12,293 bases of DNA from Candidatus Omnitrophota bacterium (lineage in GTDB: Bacteria > Omnitrophota > 4484-213): NCBI GenBank assembly GCA_030640885.1, contig DAOWIN010000125.1:1-12293 (forward strand). Reading direction: 5' to 3'. The notes below the pieces were generated by a model. The model saw only the letters and a program-made list of their open reading frames with translations, searched no databases and was not told the DNA's origin. Below, one piece after another: positions 6,133 to 12,293 of this stretch. Position numbers and translations under genes: made by a program. Every line of letters starts with the position of its first letter. Positions within the stretch are counted from its first letter, which is position 1.

Positions 6133-6674
6133 TTTTTTTTGTATAAGGGGCTTTTTTTAAGGCAATAGCATGATAATGCTATATATAGGTATGCTGGTTT
6201 GCAGTTGTTCTCAGTAGCAATCTTGATAAGATTTTCTTCGGATTTCTCAAAAGGTCTTGGTTTATATTCAATACCCATTTTTTTCTCGTATTCTGATCTT
6301 CTTTTCTGGCGACATAATCTTATCTCGTTGTTTAGAGTATATACTATTGACATAATACCAAATTCAATCTGTCTACTTACAACTTCACTATCGGGGTTTT
6401 TTAATTGCTCCCTTCTTTCAGGTTTCATTATTCGAAGTTCATCTGCGAACATGCTTCCATTTGGGAATTCCGCATCTAGTATTTTCAAATAATGTTCCAA
6501 AATATTTTTCCCATGATATGTTAAGTTATTATTACGATCAATAAGCTTAGTGTTTCTAGTCTTTGCCATTAAATTACTGCCTGTTACTAGATAAATAAGA
6601 ACCATTTCATTTGGATGAAAGCCTAATCTGTGATGGTGTGCTATTCTTTGTTCAAGATCGTCATAATAATCCAT
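6081..6674 (-). CDS. Orphan soluble protein, 197 aa, convergent with the operon
   Basis: The protein begins MDYYDDLEQRIAHHHRLGFH and is highly charged and helix-rich, with no signal peptide, membrane segment or known motif; a short basic C-terminal tail holds two cysteines (CYCL and SCS). The end overlaps the 5326-6132 gene by 52 bases tail to tail, so the two transcripts would be partly antisense. No Shine-Dalgarno site is visible, as for its neighbours. The upstream leader on this strand carries a long stem (6682-6716). It is divergent from the 6772 membrane gene. A coding reading is supported by length and sensible residue use; its function is unknown. Confidence 0.6.
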   Translation of the reverse strand: MDYYDDLEQRIAHHHRLGFHPNEMVLIYLVTGSNLMAKTRNTKLIDRNNNLTYHGKNILEHYLKILDAEFPNGSMFADELRIMKPERREQLKNPDSEVVSRQIEFGIMSIVYTLNNEIRLCRQKRRSEYEKKMGIEYKPRPFEKSEENLIKIATENNCKPAYLYIALSCYCLKKSPLYKKNHPATLDKPSKSCSRYI

Positions 6675-6681
6675 AGATGGT

Positions 6682-6716
6682 GAGGAAGGTCTTTATGTTT
6701 TATAAAGGTTTCCCTC
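6682..6716 (-). promoter_or_regulatory. Long stem-loop in the leader of the 6674 gene
   Basis: 6682-6696 and 6702-6716 can pair over 15 positions with one mismatch and three G-U pairs when read on the plus strand, around loop GTTTT. It lies 8 bases upstream of the minus-strand ATG. It could shield initiation of that gene or act as a bidirectional block between divergent genes. Confidence 0.35.
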
Positions 6717-6734
6717 TTTCCGAGTTAGTTTTAG

Positions 6735-6763
6735 TTGAATTTTAACCCCCTTACACTTATAAT
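6735..6763 (+). promoter_or_regulatory. Promoter giving a leaderless mRNA
   Basis: TTGAAT (6735-6740) and a perfect TATAAT (6758-6763) are spaced by exactly 17 bases. The ATG of the membrane gene is at 6772, 8 bases after the -10 box, so transcription should begin at or next to the start codon. No ribosome site can fit between. Confidence 0.7.
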
Positions 6764-6771
6764 TAAAGATA

Positions 6772-7845
6772 ATGAAAAACATGCCATCAGCATTAAATTT
6801 GCTATTTTCCATTGGGTTATCCCCTTTTATAGGTTACTTCATTGCTTTAAACCATTTTAAGCAATATGGTATAACAGCGACTTTTGTTAATGGAGATGAA
6901 TATTTTATCCTTCGAGGAGCGGTCTTTTTATTCTTTTTTTTAGTTCCATTTTTGGTTATTATCTTACCTGTTTTCATATCAAGATTTCTGGTTAAAAATA
7001 AAATAGCAGAATTCGCTACTATTTTATTTGTTTATGCTTTTATGCTTTGCTCAACAACGATAGTGATGAATTGGTTATTGGGAAACAAATTCGAGCTAAG
7101 CTTAAGGCTTTTTCGTAATGTATGGCCAATTTATTTTTCATGGAAGGGTGGATTTTTGATAGTTAGCTTTTTACTGTTGTGGGGTGTTACGAATTGCATA
7201 ATATATTCATTGGAAGTATTAGGGCATAGACAACGTGTGGACGTTATCAATAAGTTCGAATTTGCGGCTATTTTGATGTCTTTGACTTTTTTATGTTTTA
7301 ACGGCATATATTATCTGCAAAATGTTTATCCGAAGATAAGCTTATACCTTGGAGGAGGGAGGCCAGCTTTAACAAGAATATTGCTGAAAAGGGAAGGAGT
7401 TGCTGATATCAGGGGATATAGTATGAGATGCGATAGTTTCTTATGGAAATCTTACTTAGTTTATGGGGATGATAAATATTACTATCTTTTTAAGCCAGAT
7501 AAATACGACGGTTTGGGAAATTTCAATGCAGAAAAGATGTCTATAATCAGGCTTAACCGAGACCATGTAAGGGATATAAAATATATACCTGAAGATGTAG
7601 GCAAGGCAGAGATAGATATAATAAAAACTACATTCAACTTGGATAATTTCAGCAAAAAACACATAGAGAATATGAGACCAAGAGATATAATAGAAAAATA
7701 TGGCGAACCGTATAACAAAAAAATACAAAAAAAAGGCGAGGAAGAAATCGAACGTCTGACATATTGCCAAAAAGATGGCTGTATCGCAATAATATTCAAA
7801 GCTCACAAAGTTATAAACGTTAAAATTAACAGACGAGGTATTTAA
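6772..7845 (+). CDS. Five-helix membrane protein with C-terminal soluble domain
   Basis: 357 aa. Hydrophobic segments lie at about 6-26, 48-70, 78-102, 127-150 and 163-183, followed by a soluble domain of about 170 residues. The last 70 residues (RPRDIIEKYGEPYNKKI, then a Cys pair CQKDGC, IIFKAHKVINVKI) have the helix-GxP-strand-strand pattern of BamE/SmpA-like folds, which often mediate protein contacts in the envelope; this is a weak resemblance. Expression is probably from a leaderless mRNA (promoter 6735-6763). It is 69 bases upstream of the hydrolase gene and may share transcription with it. I do not recognise the family as a whole. Confidence 0.75.
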   Translation: MKNMPSALNLLFSIGLSPFIGYFIALNHFKQYGITATFVNGDEYFILRGAVFLFFFLVPFLVIILPVFISRFLVKNKIAEFATILFVYAFMLCSTTIVMNWLLGNKFELSLRLFRNVWPIYFSWKGGFLIVSFLLLWGVTNCIIYSLEVLGHRQRVDVINKFEFAAILMSLTFLCFNGIYYLQNVYPKISLYLGGGRPALTRILLKREGVADIRGYSMRCDSFLWKSYLVYGDDKYYYLFKPDKYDGLGNFNAEKMSIIRLNRDHVRDIKYIPEDVGKAEIDIIKTTFNLDNFSKKHIENMRPRDIIEKYGEPYNKKIQKKGEEEIERLTYCQKDGCIAIIFKAHKVINVKINRRGI

Positions 7846-7850
7846 TTCTA

Positions 7851-7922
7851 GTGATAAAATATGATAGCGGAGAAACGCAAGTAAAAATTAGTAATCATAG
7901 TATGGAGGTGAATTATGGCTAA
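7851..7922 (+). CDS. Possible 23-codon leader peptide or gene remnant
   Basis: GTG at 7851 opens a frame reading (M)IKYDSGETQVKISNHSMEVN then YG and TAA at 7920-7922. Residue use looks coding-like and the frame overlaps the start of the hydrolase gene, but there is no ribosome site of its own. It could be a translational leader or the tail of a lost gene. Confidence 0.2.
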   Translation: MIKYDSGETQVKISNHSMEVNYG

Positions 7923-9249
7923 AAAACCATTGCTAATTTTACATGGTTGGAGCGGCGAATCTAAACATTTAGGAAAACTTTCAGCCTTTTTAAAAAGCAC
8001 TAACAAGTTTAAGGTTGTTGATATCTGGCTCTCGGATTACCTGAGCATGAATGACGAGATAACCATTCAGGACTTGGGGCAGGCAATGGGCAAGGCTATA
8101 AAGGCAAACAAGATTTCTGAGAAACACCATAGCTTTGATGTAATAGTACATAGCACCGGAGGTTTAGTAGTAAGGCAGTACCTCATTCATTACTTTTTGG
8201 GTAAGCCAGAGCAATGCCCTATAAAAAACTTAGTTATGCTTGCGCCTGCTAATTTCGGCTCGCCACTGGCACATATAGGCAAATCCATGCTTGGCCGACT
8301 GAAAATGGGGTGGAACTGGGACCACTTTTGGCAAACAGGAACAAGAGTTTTGAATGCATTAGAGCTTGGCTCGCCCATATCGTGGAACATGGCAAAGCTA
8401 GACCTGTTCAATCCAAAGAACAAGATTTTCACTCCTAAAAATATATACACGACTGTTTTGGTAGGCACGGATTCCTATACGGGATTGGGAGAGATTACGC
8501 ATGAGAACGGCTCGGACGGAACAGTCAGGGTTTCGACTGCCAACCTCAACGCTTCTTACATCAAAATCGTTTTTAACCTTCCCAGCGGCTACGAAGTAAT
8601 CGAGAAAAAAACCTGCTACGATCCCATCGCATTCGGTGTTCTTTATAACCAGAATCACGGCACTATCATACGACCAAAAGACAAAGGAGATGAGCAACTT
8701 AAAGAACTATTGATAAAAAGCCTTACGATAGAAAATTCTGATCAATATGGGAAGCATGTTGAGTATCTTCGAGATAAGATAAATGAAAAAACTTTTAAAG
8801 ACGGCATGGCAGAAAAAAAGAAAGAGAAACGATATCACCAGTATCAGAATGTAGTTATAAGAGTGCATGACCAGTTCGGCGAGGATGTTAAGGATTATTT
8901 TATTGAATTTTTTCAGGAAAAAGAGAAAACAGATAATGTTATGCAGAAAGTTCATAAGGAGATTCTTGAGAAAGTACACAATTATTCTAATAATAGCAGT
9001 TATCGGTCTTTCCTTTTTGATATAACTGATATGAGAAAAGATATTTTGGATGAAGGAAAAGAATTAGATATGAGTTTATGCGCTGCTGCGTTGAGCAAGA
9101 ATATTTATTATCACGACCCTAAAGATTACCTTACTGTTGTCAGCAAAAAAGATAAAACACTTCTAAAGGAAAATACTACTCTATTTGTGGATATAGAGCT
9201 TCCGAGAATACAGGATAAGAGGGTTTTTCAGTTTAAGAAAGTTGCTTGA
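7915..9249 (+). CDS. Alpha/beta hydrolase (lipase-like) with extra C-terminal domain
   Basis: 444 aa; GGAGGTG at 7904-7910 fixes the start. The fold is recognisable from LLILHGWSG at 6-14 (oxyanion loop), nucleophile elbow VHSTGG with Ser80, LAPANFGSPLA near 109-119, Asp201 in NGSDGTVRVSTAN, and His248 in NQNHGT. This Ser-Asp-His set and the HGW/APANFGS context fit the lipase/PGAP1-like group, which act on lipid or acyl esters. Residues about 265-444 are an added domain that opens with a charged, possibly coiled linker (KKKEKRYHQYQNVVIRVHDQ) and looks beta-rich. There is no signal peptide, so the enzyme should be cytoplasmic, possibly working on the inner face of the membrane as phospholipase effectors of defence systems do. 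G+C falls visibly after about 8700, at the domain joint, as if two pieces were joined. The stop codon lies inside the -35 box of the next promoter. Confidence 0.85.
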   Translation: MAKKPLLILHGWSGESKHLGKLSAFLKSTNKFKVVDIWLSDYLSMNDEITIQDLGQAMGKAIKANKISEKHHSFDVIVHSTGGLVVRQYLIHYFLGKPEQCPIKNLVMLAPANFGSPLAHIGKSMLGRLKMGWNWDHFWQTGTRVLNALELGSPISWNMAKLDLFNPKNKIFTPKNIYTTVLVGTDSYTGLGEITHENGSDGTVRVSTANLNASYIKIVFNLPSGYEVIEKKTCYDPIAFGVLYNQNHGTIIRPKDKGDEQLKELLIKSLTIENSDQYGKHVEYLRDKINEKTFKDGMAEKKKEKRYHQYQNVVIRVHDQFGEDVKDYFIEFFQEKEKTDNVMQKVHKEILEKVHNYSNNSSYRSFLFDITDMRKDILDEGKELDMSLCAAALSKNIYYHDPKDYLTVVSKKDKTLLKENTTLFVDIELPRIQDKRVFQFKKVA

Positions 9250-9274
9250 CATACACCATATCTTGTGGTATAAA
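9246..9274 (+). promoter_or_regulatory. Near-consensus promoter
   Basis: A perfect TTGACA (9246-9251) and TATAAA (9269-9274), exactly 17 bases apart. Transcription should start near 9281, giving either a short RNA ended at 9398 or a leader for the DUF2188 gene. Confidence 0.75.
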
Positions 9275-9280
9275 TAATTA

Positions 9281-9398
9281 GCTACAATATGTAGTAGGTG
9301 GTGAGTTCGAAGGGGGAACCTCCACTTTAAAAAAGTAAAACCTTCGCGAGTTGTGACTTACGCCTCACAAGGCATAAACAAACACGTGAAGGTTTTTT
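9281..9398 (+). ncRNA. Probable small RNA or attenuator upstream of DUF2188/HNH genes
   Basis: Between a near-consensus promoter and the DUF2188 gene lies about 118 bases with several compatible stems: GTGG 9298-9301/CCAC 9322-9325 with GTTC 9305-9308/GAAC 9316-9319 inside; ACTTT/AAAGT around 9324-9336; and a 12-bp stem 9337-9348/9385-9396 with one G-U pair. The last encloses hairpin TTGTGA 9351-9356/TCACAA 9365-9370 and an unpaired A-rich strand, and ends in a T-run (9393-9398). The T-run after the closing stem gives it a terminator-like 3' end. It has no convincing reading frame. It is either a free small RNA or a leader that controls the genes behind it. No known RNA family is recognised. 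Confidence 0.5.
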
Positions 9399-9441
9399 GT
9401 ATTTTATGGACATTTTAAACAAAGGAGGGAGGTGAATAAAG

Positions 9442-9684
9442 ATGGCAAATTATCATGTCATGAAAGACAAGGATTCTGGAGACTGGTATGCAAAGCGCGA
9501 GAAAGCGGATCGCGTAAGCGGTTATTACGATACTCAGGCTGAGGCTGAGAAAGCCGCAAAAGAATTAGCTTTAAACAGTGGTGGCGGTGAAGTCAGAATC
9601 CACACCCCAAAGGGTTCGATTAGAGACAGCGATACGGTTTCGCCTGGAAATGACCCTTGTCCGCCGAGAGACAAAAAACATTAA
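9442..9684 (+). CDS. DUF2188 family protein
   Basis: 80 aa with a long ribosome site (AGGAGGGAGGTG, 9423-9434). The sequence has the features of the small DUF2188 family: YHVMKDKDSGDWYAKREKADR, then the helix DTQAEAEKAAKELA, a strand pair GGEVRIHTPKGSIRDSDT and the GNDPCPP tail. This family folds as a strand-helix-strand unit and is often near restriction, HNH or defence genes; its activity is not established. It is 18 bases before the HNH gene and downstream of the RNA at 9281-9398. There is no signal peptide. Confidence 0.85.
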   Translation: MANYHVMKDKDSGDWYAKREKADRVSGYYDTQAEAEKAAKELALNSGGGEVRIHTPKGSIRDSDTVSPGNDPCPPRDKKH

Positions 9685-9702
9685 GTAAAAAGGAGAAAAT
9701 TG

Positions 9703-10005
9703 ATGGCAAGGAATTATAATATCAGAGAAAATGGTAATGCTTTTGATGAACAGACAATAGAGGCTGTGTGGCAAAAGGGAAAACCTGAGCTGGGTTTGTC
9801 AACCTATCGCAAGGATGTTTGTGGTGCAAGCATGCAACGGCAAAAACATGGTAAGCAGGAACAATATGGATAGGAAATAGACCACATTAAGCCCGTTGCT
9901 AAGGGTGGAACCGATGATTTGAGTAACTTGCAGCCTTTGCAATGGGAAAATAACAGACATAAGGGAGATGATTTTCCTAACTGGACATGCAAGGTTAAAT
10001 CATAA
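9703..10005 (+). pseudogene. HNH endonuclease interrupted by an amber codon
   Basis: AGGAG at 9691-9695 precedes ATG 9703. The frame reads MARNYNIRENGNAF...DVCGASMQ...KQEQYG, then TAG at 9871-9873 (codon 57), then EIDHIKPVAKGG, TDDLSNLQPLQWENNRHKGD and a normal TAA at 10003-10005, 100 codons in all. The downstream part is a complete HNH core: DH of the first motif, the NLQPL-x3-N middle and the HKGD end. In this family the residue before E-I-D-H is normally Trp (YGWEIDHI), so a single TGG-to-TAG change explains the stop. The two halves stay in one frame with no other damage, which suggests a recent mutation, or suppression. TAG ends several other genes here, so general recoding is unlikely. 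Confidence 0.85.
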
Positions 10006-10048
10006 ACACGTCTTGAAGTCTAAAATTGTTTACCTTAAAGGAGAATGC

Positions 10049-10394
10049 ATGCAAAATTTAGCTAAGATGTCAATTGATGAATTACAAGAGTTTTTTTTGG
10101 TAGAGGATTGATTAAACGACATTGATCCTCTCCGGCTTTATTAGTAATATGGATTTCTTGAGGTTTGGGTTTAGAGTGGCAAAAGGAATAAGATACAGGA
10201 TTTTATTTCAGATAGACAAAATACATGGAATACCCCAAATCCTAACATGATTACAAGCGAGGATATATCAAGAGAGATTTGGAAAATTTATTCTTTACAA
10301 TCAACGATAAAGGAAGCATGGTAAAATTGCTTAATAGATGACCCATCCATCCGAAGAAATCTCAATTGATGTCGTTACAGGGGAGAAGATTTAA
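10049..10394 (+). pseudogene. Decayed coding region between HNH and CBASS genes
   Basis: One frame from ATG 10049, with a good ribosome site AAAGGAG (10037-10043), reads MQNLAKMSIDELQEFFLVED, then TGA (10109). It goes on in the same frame as LNDIDPLRLY, two stops, YGFLEVWV, TAG (10172), and a 49-codon stretch containing FISDRQNTWNTPNPNMITSE and ISREIWKIYSLQ, ending at TAA 10322. A last piece, MTHPSEEISIDVVTGEKI (10338-10394), is in another frame. The residue use looks coding, so I read this as one or more broken genes. The first 20-codon piece could still be a real peptide. No family is recognised. Confidence 0.45.
10158..10179 (+). repeat. Dispersed repeat, copy 2
   Basis: The exact 15-base match to 3449-3463 (TTGAGGTTTGGGTTT) and the weaker continuation (AGAGTGG) fall inside the decayed coding region. 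Both copies can be read as EVWV in one frame, so they could be pieces of the same lost gene. Confidence 0.5.
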
Positions 10395-10406
10395 ACGGAG
10401 TTTGAT

Positions 10407-10931
10407 ATGGAACAAAACAAACATGCTCTTGCGGAATTAGAAAAATTTCGTATTGATTATATGTATGGCAAGAAGAAGCATTATAATGCGCGAGATAGAT
10501 ATGCAAAATATCATAGAAACTTGGGCTTAAGTATTATCGTTTTAACTGCTTTTATGGGAACTTCAGTTTATTACTCTTTGTCTGAAAGTGAACTTTTATT
10601 GCCGAAGATTATTATAGGCATTCTTATTGTCGCTGTCGCTGTTTTAGCCGCAATACAAACTTTTATGAATTTTGAGAAAAGAGCATTAAGCCACAAAATA
10701 ACTGCAGACAGATATCTTTGTTTGATGAAAGAGTCTCAGCTAATTATTTCCTATTGTAAAGATGGGAATAGAACAATTGAAGTAATTCAAAAAGAGATCG
10801 AAAGATTATGCCAAGAAGTAAGAAACGTTCAAAAAGATGAACCAGAGGTATCTTCAAAAGACTATCGGAAGGCGCGAGAAGGTGTAAAAGATGGCGAAGA
10901 AATATATACGCCTGCGGAGAGAACAATATGA
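10407..10931 (+). CDS. SLATT-domain two-helix membrane protein, CBASS effector
   Basis: 174 aa; GGAG at 10397-10400 supports the ATG. A charged N-terminal helix (1-36) leads to two transmembrane helices at about 38-58 and 64-87. A cytoplasmic helix follows with the SLATT pattern NFEKRALSHKITADRYLCL (about 88-106), then a soluble helical tail. SLATT proteins (SMODS and SLOG associating, two-TM) are predicted pore-forming or membrane-damaging effectors. They are paired with nucleotide-signal enzymes: the enzyme makes a cyclic oligonucleotide on infection and the effector then breaks the membrane, stopping the phage with the cell. The stop overlaps the CD-NTase start by 4 bases (ATGA), so the two are made together. 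The signal-binding site cannot be seen from sequence. Confidence 0.87.
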   Translation: MEQNKHALAELEKFRIDYMYGKKKHYNARDRYAKYHRNLGLSIIVLTAFMGTSVYYSLSESELLLPKIIIGILIVAVAVLAAIQTFMNFEKRALSHKITADRYLCLMKESQLIISYCKDGNRTIEVIQKEIERLCQEVRNVQKDEPEVSSKDYRKAREGVKDGEEIYTPAERTI

Positions 10932-11953
10932 ACCTATTGTCTTTTGAAAGGGCTAAAAAGAGAGTTCTTGAAGAATTTGAAAAATTTCGCTCAAAAATAG
11001 AGCCGACTGAACAGGAAAAAAGTAAGATATCAGCAAGCCATACAAGAATGCGGAGTATTCTTGAGAATTCTACCGAAATAAATGTAGTAGATAGTTTCTT
11101 AACAGGTTCCTACGCTCGTGAAACCATGACAAGACCGCTCAAAGATGTAGATTTCTTTATTCAAGTCCATTATGGAAAACACAAAAATGATAGTCCTATG
11201 CTGTTGCTTCAAAGGATTCGTAAGGTTTTAAGAAGAGCATATCCTTTAACACCTATGCCAATAACCCCACCTTGCGTAACAATAAAATTCAATTATTGCC
11301 ATTTTGAAATAGTGCCTGCAATTGGTTTTGATGATGATGATAAATTCAAAATACCACACGACAAAAGAATAGGTTGGCAATATACCTATCCTAAAACACC
11401 AGACAAGTGGATGACACAGGAAAACAAAAAGGCAGGAGGAATTTTTATACCAACAATCAAGATGTTAAAACGATGGCGAGATATTCATTGCCGCCCTTTG
11501 CGTTCATTTCATCTTGAAATGCTTACAAGAATGGCTTTTGAACATTATAACATTAAAGATTATACGCAGGGAGTATGGGCTTTTTTTGAAAGAACGAATT
11601 ATTTAATGGGACTTTATAAAAGAATACCTTTTGTTCAAGAACCTGGCAGGGCTAATGTTTATGTTGACCAGTATCTTTATGATAATGCTTTAATATTAGG
11701 GGCGGTTAGACGAAAAATTGCCGCTCATTACGGAGTTGCACAAAGAGCTCTTGATTGTATGGGAAAAGGTCAATTTGGTTCGGCAAAGATATTGTGGAGA
11801 AGAATATTTGGCACTTCTTTTTATTCATCAGCCAGATTATTGTCTACACCCCCTCTTTCATCATTAATTATACCGCCGTTGGCACTATTCCCTAACCCCC
11901 CTAAAACAACATTGCCCTCTTTTTTGTCCGACTTATTGGGGAGAAAAAAATGA
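10928..11953 (+). CDS. CD-NTase (SMODS) cyclic oligonucleotide synthase, CBASS
   Basis: 341 aa, normal for the family. The nucleotidyltransferase core has the G-S motif LTGSYARETMTRP (Gly60-Ser61) and the metal pair Asp73-Val-Asp75 in KDVDFFIQV. A third acidic residue sits in HFEIVPAIGF, where Glu127 stands in the usual Asp position. The helical half follows (IKMLKRWRD about 177-185, LRSFHLEMLTRMAF about 191-204) as in OAS/cGAS-like enzymes. These make cyclic di- or trinucleotides when phage infection is sensed; the product is not predictable here. It is coupled to the SLATT effector through ATGA. No Cap2/Cap3, HORMA or TRIP13 gene follows in the window, so a two-gene type I layout is likely. 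The last 40 residues are unusually rich in Pro, Leu and Ser and may be an extra tail or the result of a late frameshift. Confidence 0.9.
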   Translation: MNLLSFERAKKRVLEEFEKFRSKIEPTEQEKSKISASHTRMRSILENSTEINVVDSFLTGSYARETMTRPLKDVDFFIQVHYGKHKNDSPMLLLQRIRKVLRRAYPLTPMPITPPCVTIKFNYCHFEIVPAIGFDDDDKFKIPHDKRIGWQYTYPKTPDKWMTQENKKAGGIFIPTIKMLKRWRDIHCRPLRSFHLEMLTRMAFEHYNIKDYTQGVWAFFERTNYLMGLYKRIPFVQEPGRANVYVDQYLYDNALILGAVRRKIAAHYGVAQRALDCMGKGQFGSAKILWRRIFGTSFYSSARLLSTPPLSSLIIPPLALFPNPPKTTLPSFLSDLLGRKK

Positions 11954-11994
11954 TGATTATAAGACATAAAAACAGAGGTTTTAAAGAATAGATT

Positions 11995-12293
11995 ATGAAA
12001 ATAATATGTTCCAGTTGCAGAAAACTTTTAGGTATTCAAAGGCCTTTCAATGATAATTCCAAGGTTTCCGCCAAATGCCCCGATTGTTTTCAGAAAGAGA
12101 AAGAAGAGGCTTCAAAACCGCCGTCATTGCCAGCACCTGGTGAGCGAAAAGATATTACATTTGAAAGCGGTCTTAAGGGTTTTCTTACAATCACAGGTGC
12201 TGATACCGAAAAACTTTCCCTGTGGGATTTAATAGTCTCCGGGAAGAAGATATTTTGTGCCAAGGATCGCAGAGAAAGTTTTCAGGAATACCT
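11995..12293 (+). CDS. Zinc-ribbon protein, 3' end beyond window
   Basis: ATG 11995 follows an in-frame TAG (11989) and stays open for 99 codons to the window end. The product starts MKIICSSCRKLLGIQRPFND with Cys5/Cys8 and a second pair Cys28/Cys31 (CPDC), a classic four-cysteine zinc ribbon. A Lys/Glu then Pro-rich linker follows (EKEEASKPPSLPAPGE), then a new domain starting near residue 53 (DITFESGLKGFLTITGADTEKLSLWDL). No clear Shine-Dalgarno site is close. Base use is less AT-biased than in the cargo genes, so it may be resident chromosome past the island. A 60-codon frame at 12050-12232 is its shadow. Confidence 0.7.
   Translation, partial: MKIICSSCRKLLGIQRPFNDNSKVSAKCPDCFQKEKEEASKPPSLPAPGERKDITFESGLKGFLTITGADTEKLSLWDLIVSGKKIFCAKDRRESFQEY

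Noticed and set aside
9871..9873. Genome-wide recoding of TAG as an amino acid
   Set aside because: TAG ends the nuclease, recombinase and 54-aa genes at sensible places, so a local nonsense mutation or local read-through is simpler.
12050..12232. 60-codon plus-strand reading frame at the right end
   Set aside because: It is a shadow of the zinc-ribbon gene starting at 11995, whose frame shows two CxxC pairs and stays open to the window edge.
1..12293. CRISPR array or IS element with terminal inverted repeats
   Set aside because: No regularly spaced direct repeats and no transposase gene are visible; the only mobility gene is the serine recombinase.

Overview
This is a low-G+C bacterial window. 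Strong AGGAGG-type ribosome sites, an intrinsic terminator, a tRNA gene and lipoprotein/Sec signal peptides all point to a bacterium. The lineage cannot be fixed from sequence alone; an uncultured phylum with many orphan genes is my guess, not a demonstration.

The left part (1-1533) looks like resident chromosome. It has a structured leader RNA running into a small secreted protein (162-512), two mini-genes with strong ribosome sites (572-733, a 53-aa protein whose N-terminus resembles YbaB/EbfC, and 917-1081, 54 aa), a GC-rich foldable stretch that may be a non-coding RNA, and tRNA-Phe with its own promoter and terminator.

At 1699-1774 lies a tRNA-shaped but unpairable remnant with an encoded CCA end. 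A large serine recombinase on the minus strand (3337-1760) ends inside it: its last four codons and stop are the tRNA acceptor/CCA bases. I read this as the attachment end of an integrated element. To the right is cargo in two styles. The first block (3731-7845) holds a lipoprotein DNA/RNA non-specific nuclease, an unlisted 50-aa single-helix membrane protein, two orphan soluble proteins, a convergent orphan gene and a five-helix membrane protein. Genes there mostly lack Shine-Dalgarno sites, and the membrane protein appears to be made from a leaderless mRNA. The second block (7915-11953) has strong ribosome sites on its main genes: an alpha/beta hydrolase (lipase-like) with an extra C-terminal domain, a probable small RNA behind a near-consensus promoter, a DUF2188 protein, an HNH endonuclease broken by an amber codon at a normally tryptophan position, decayed coding debris, and a two-gene CBASS-type operon (SLATT two-helix membrane effector plus a CD-NTase/SMODS nucleotidyltransferase) joined by an ATGA overlap.

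The last gene (11995 onward, cut by the window) encodes a zinc-ribbon protein; it may be the resident chromosome again or further cargo. Overall the window reads as a recombinase-borne defence island next to tRNA genes. The recognised function is cyclic-oligonucleotide signalling that would trigger a membrane effector on infection. The most likely undescribed parts are the nuclease/small-membrane-protein/orphan operon at 3731-6132 and the RNA at about 9281-9398.
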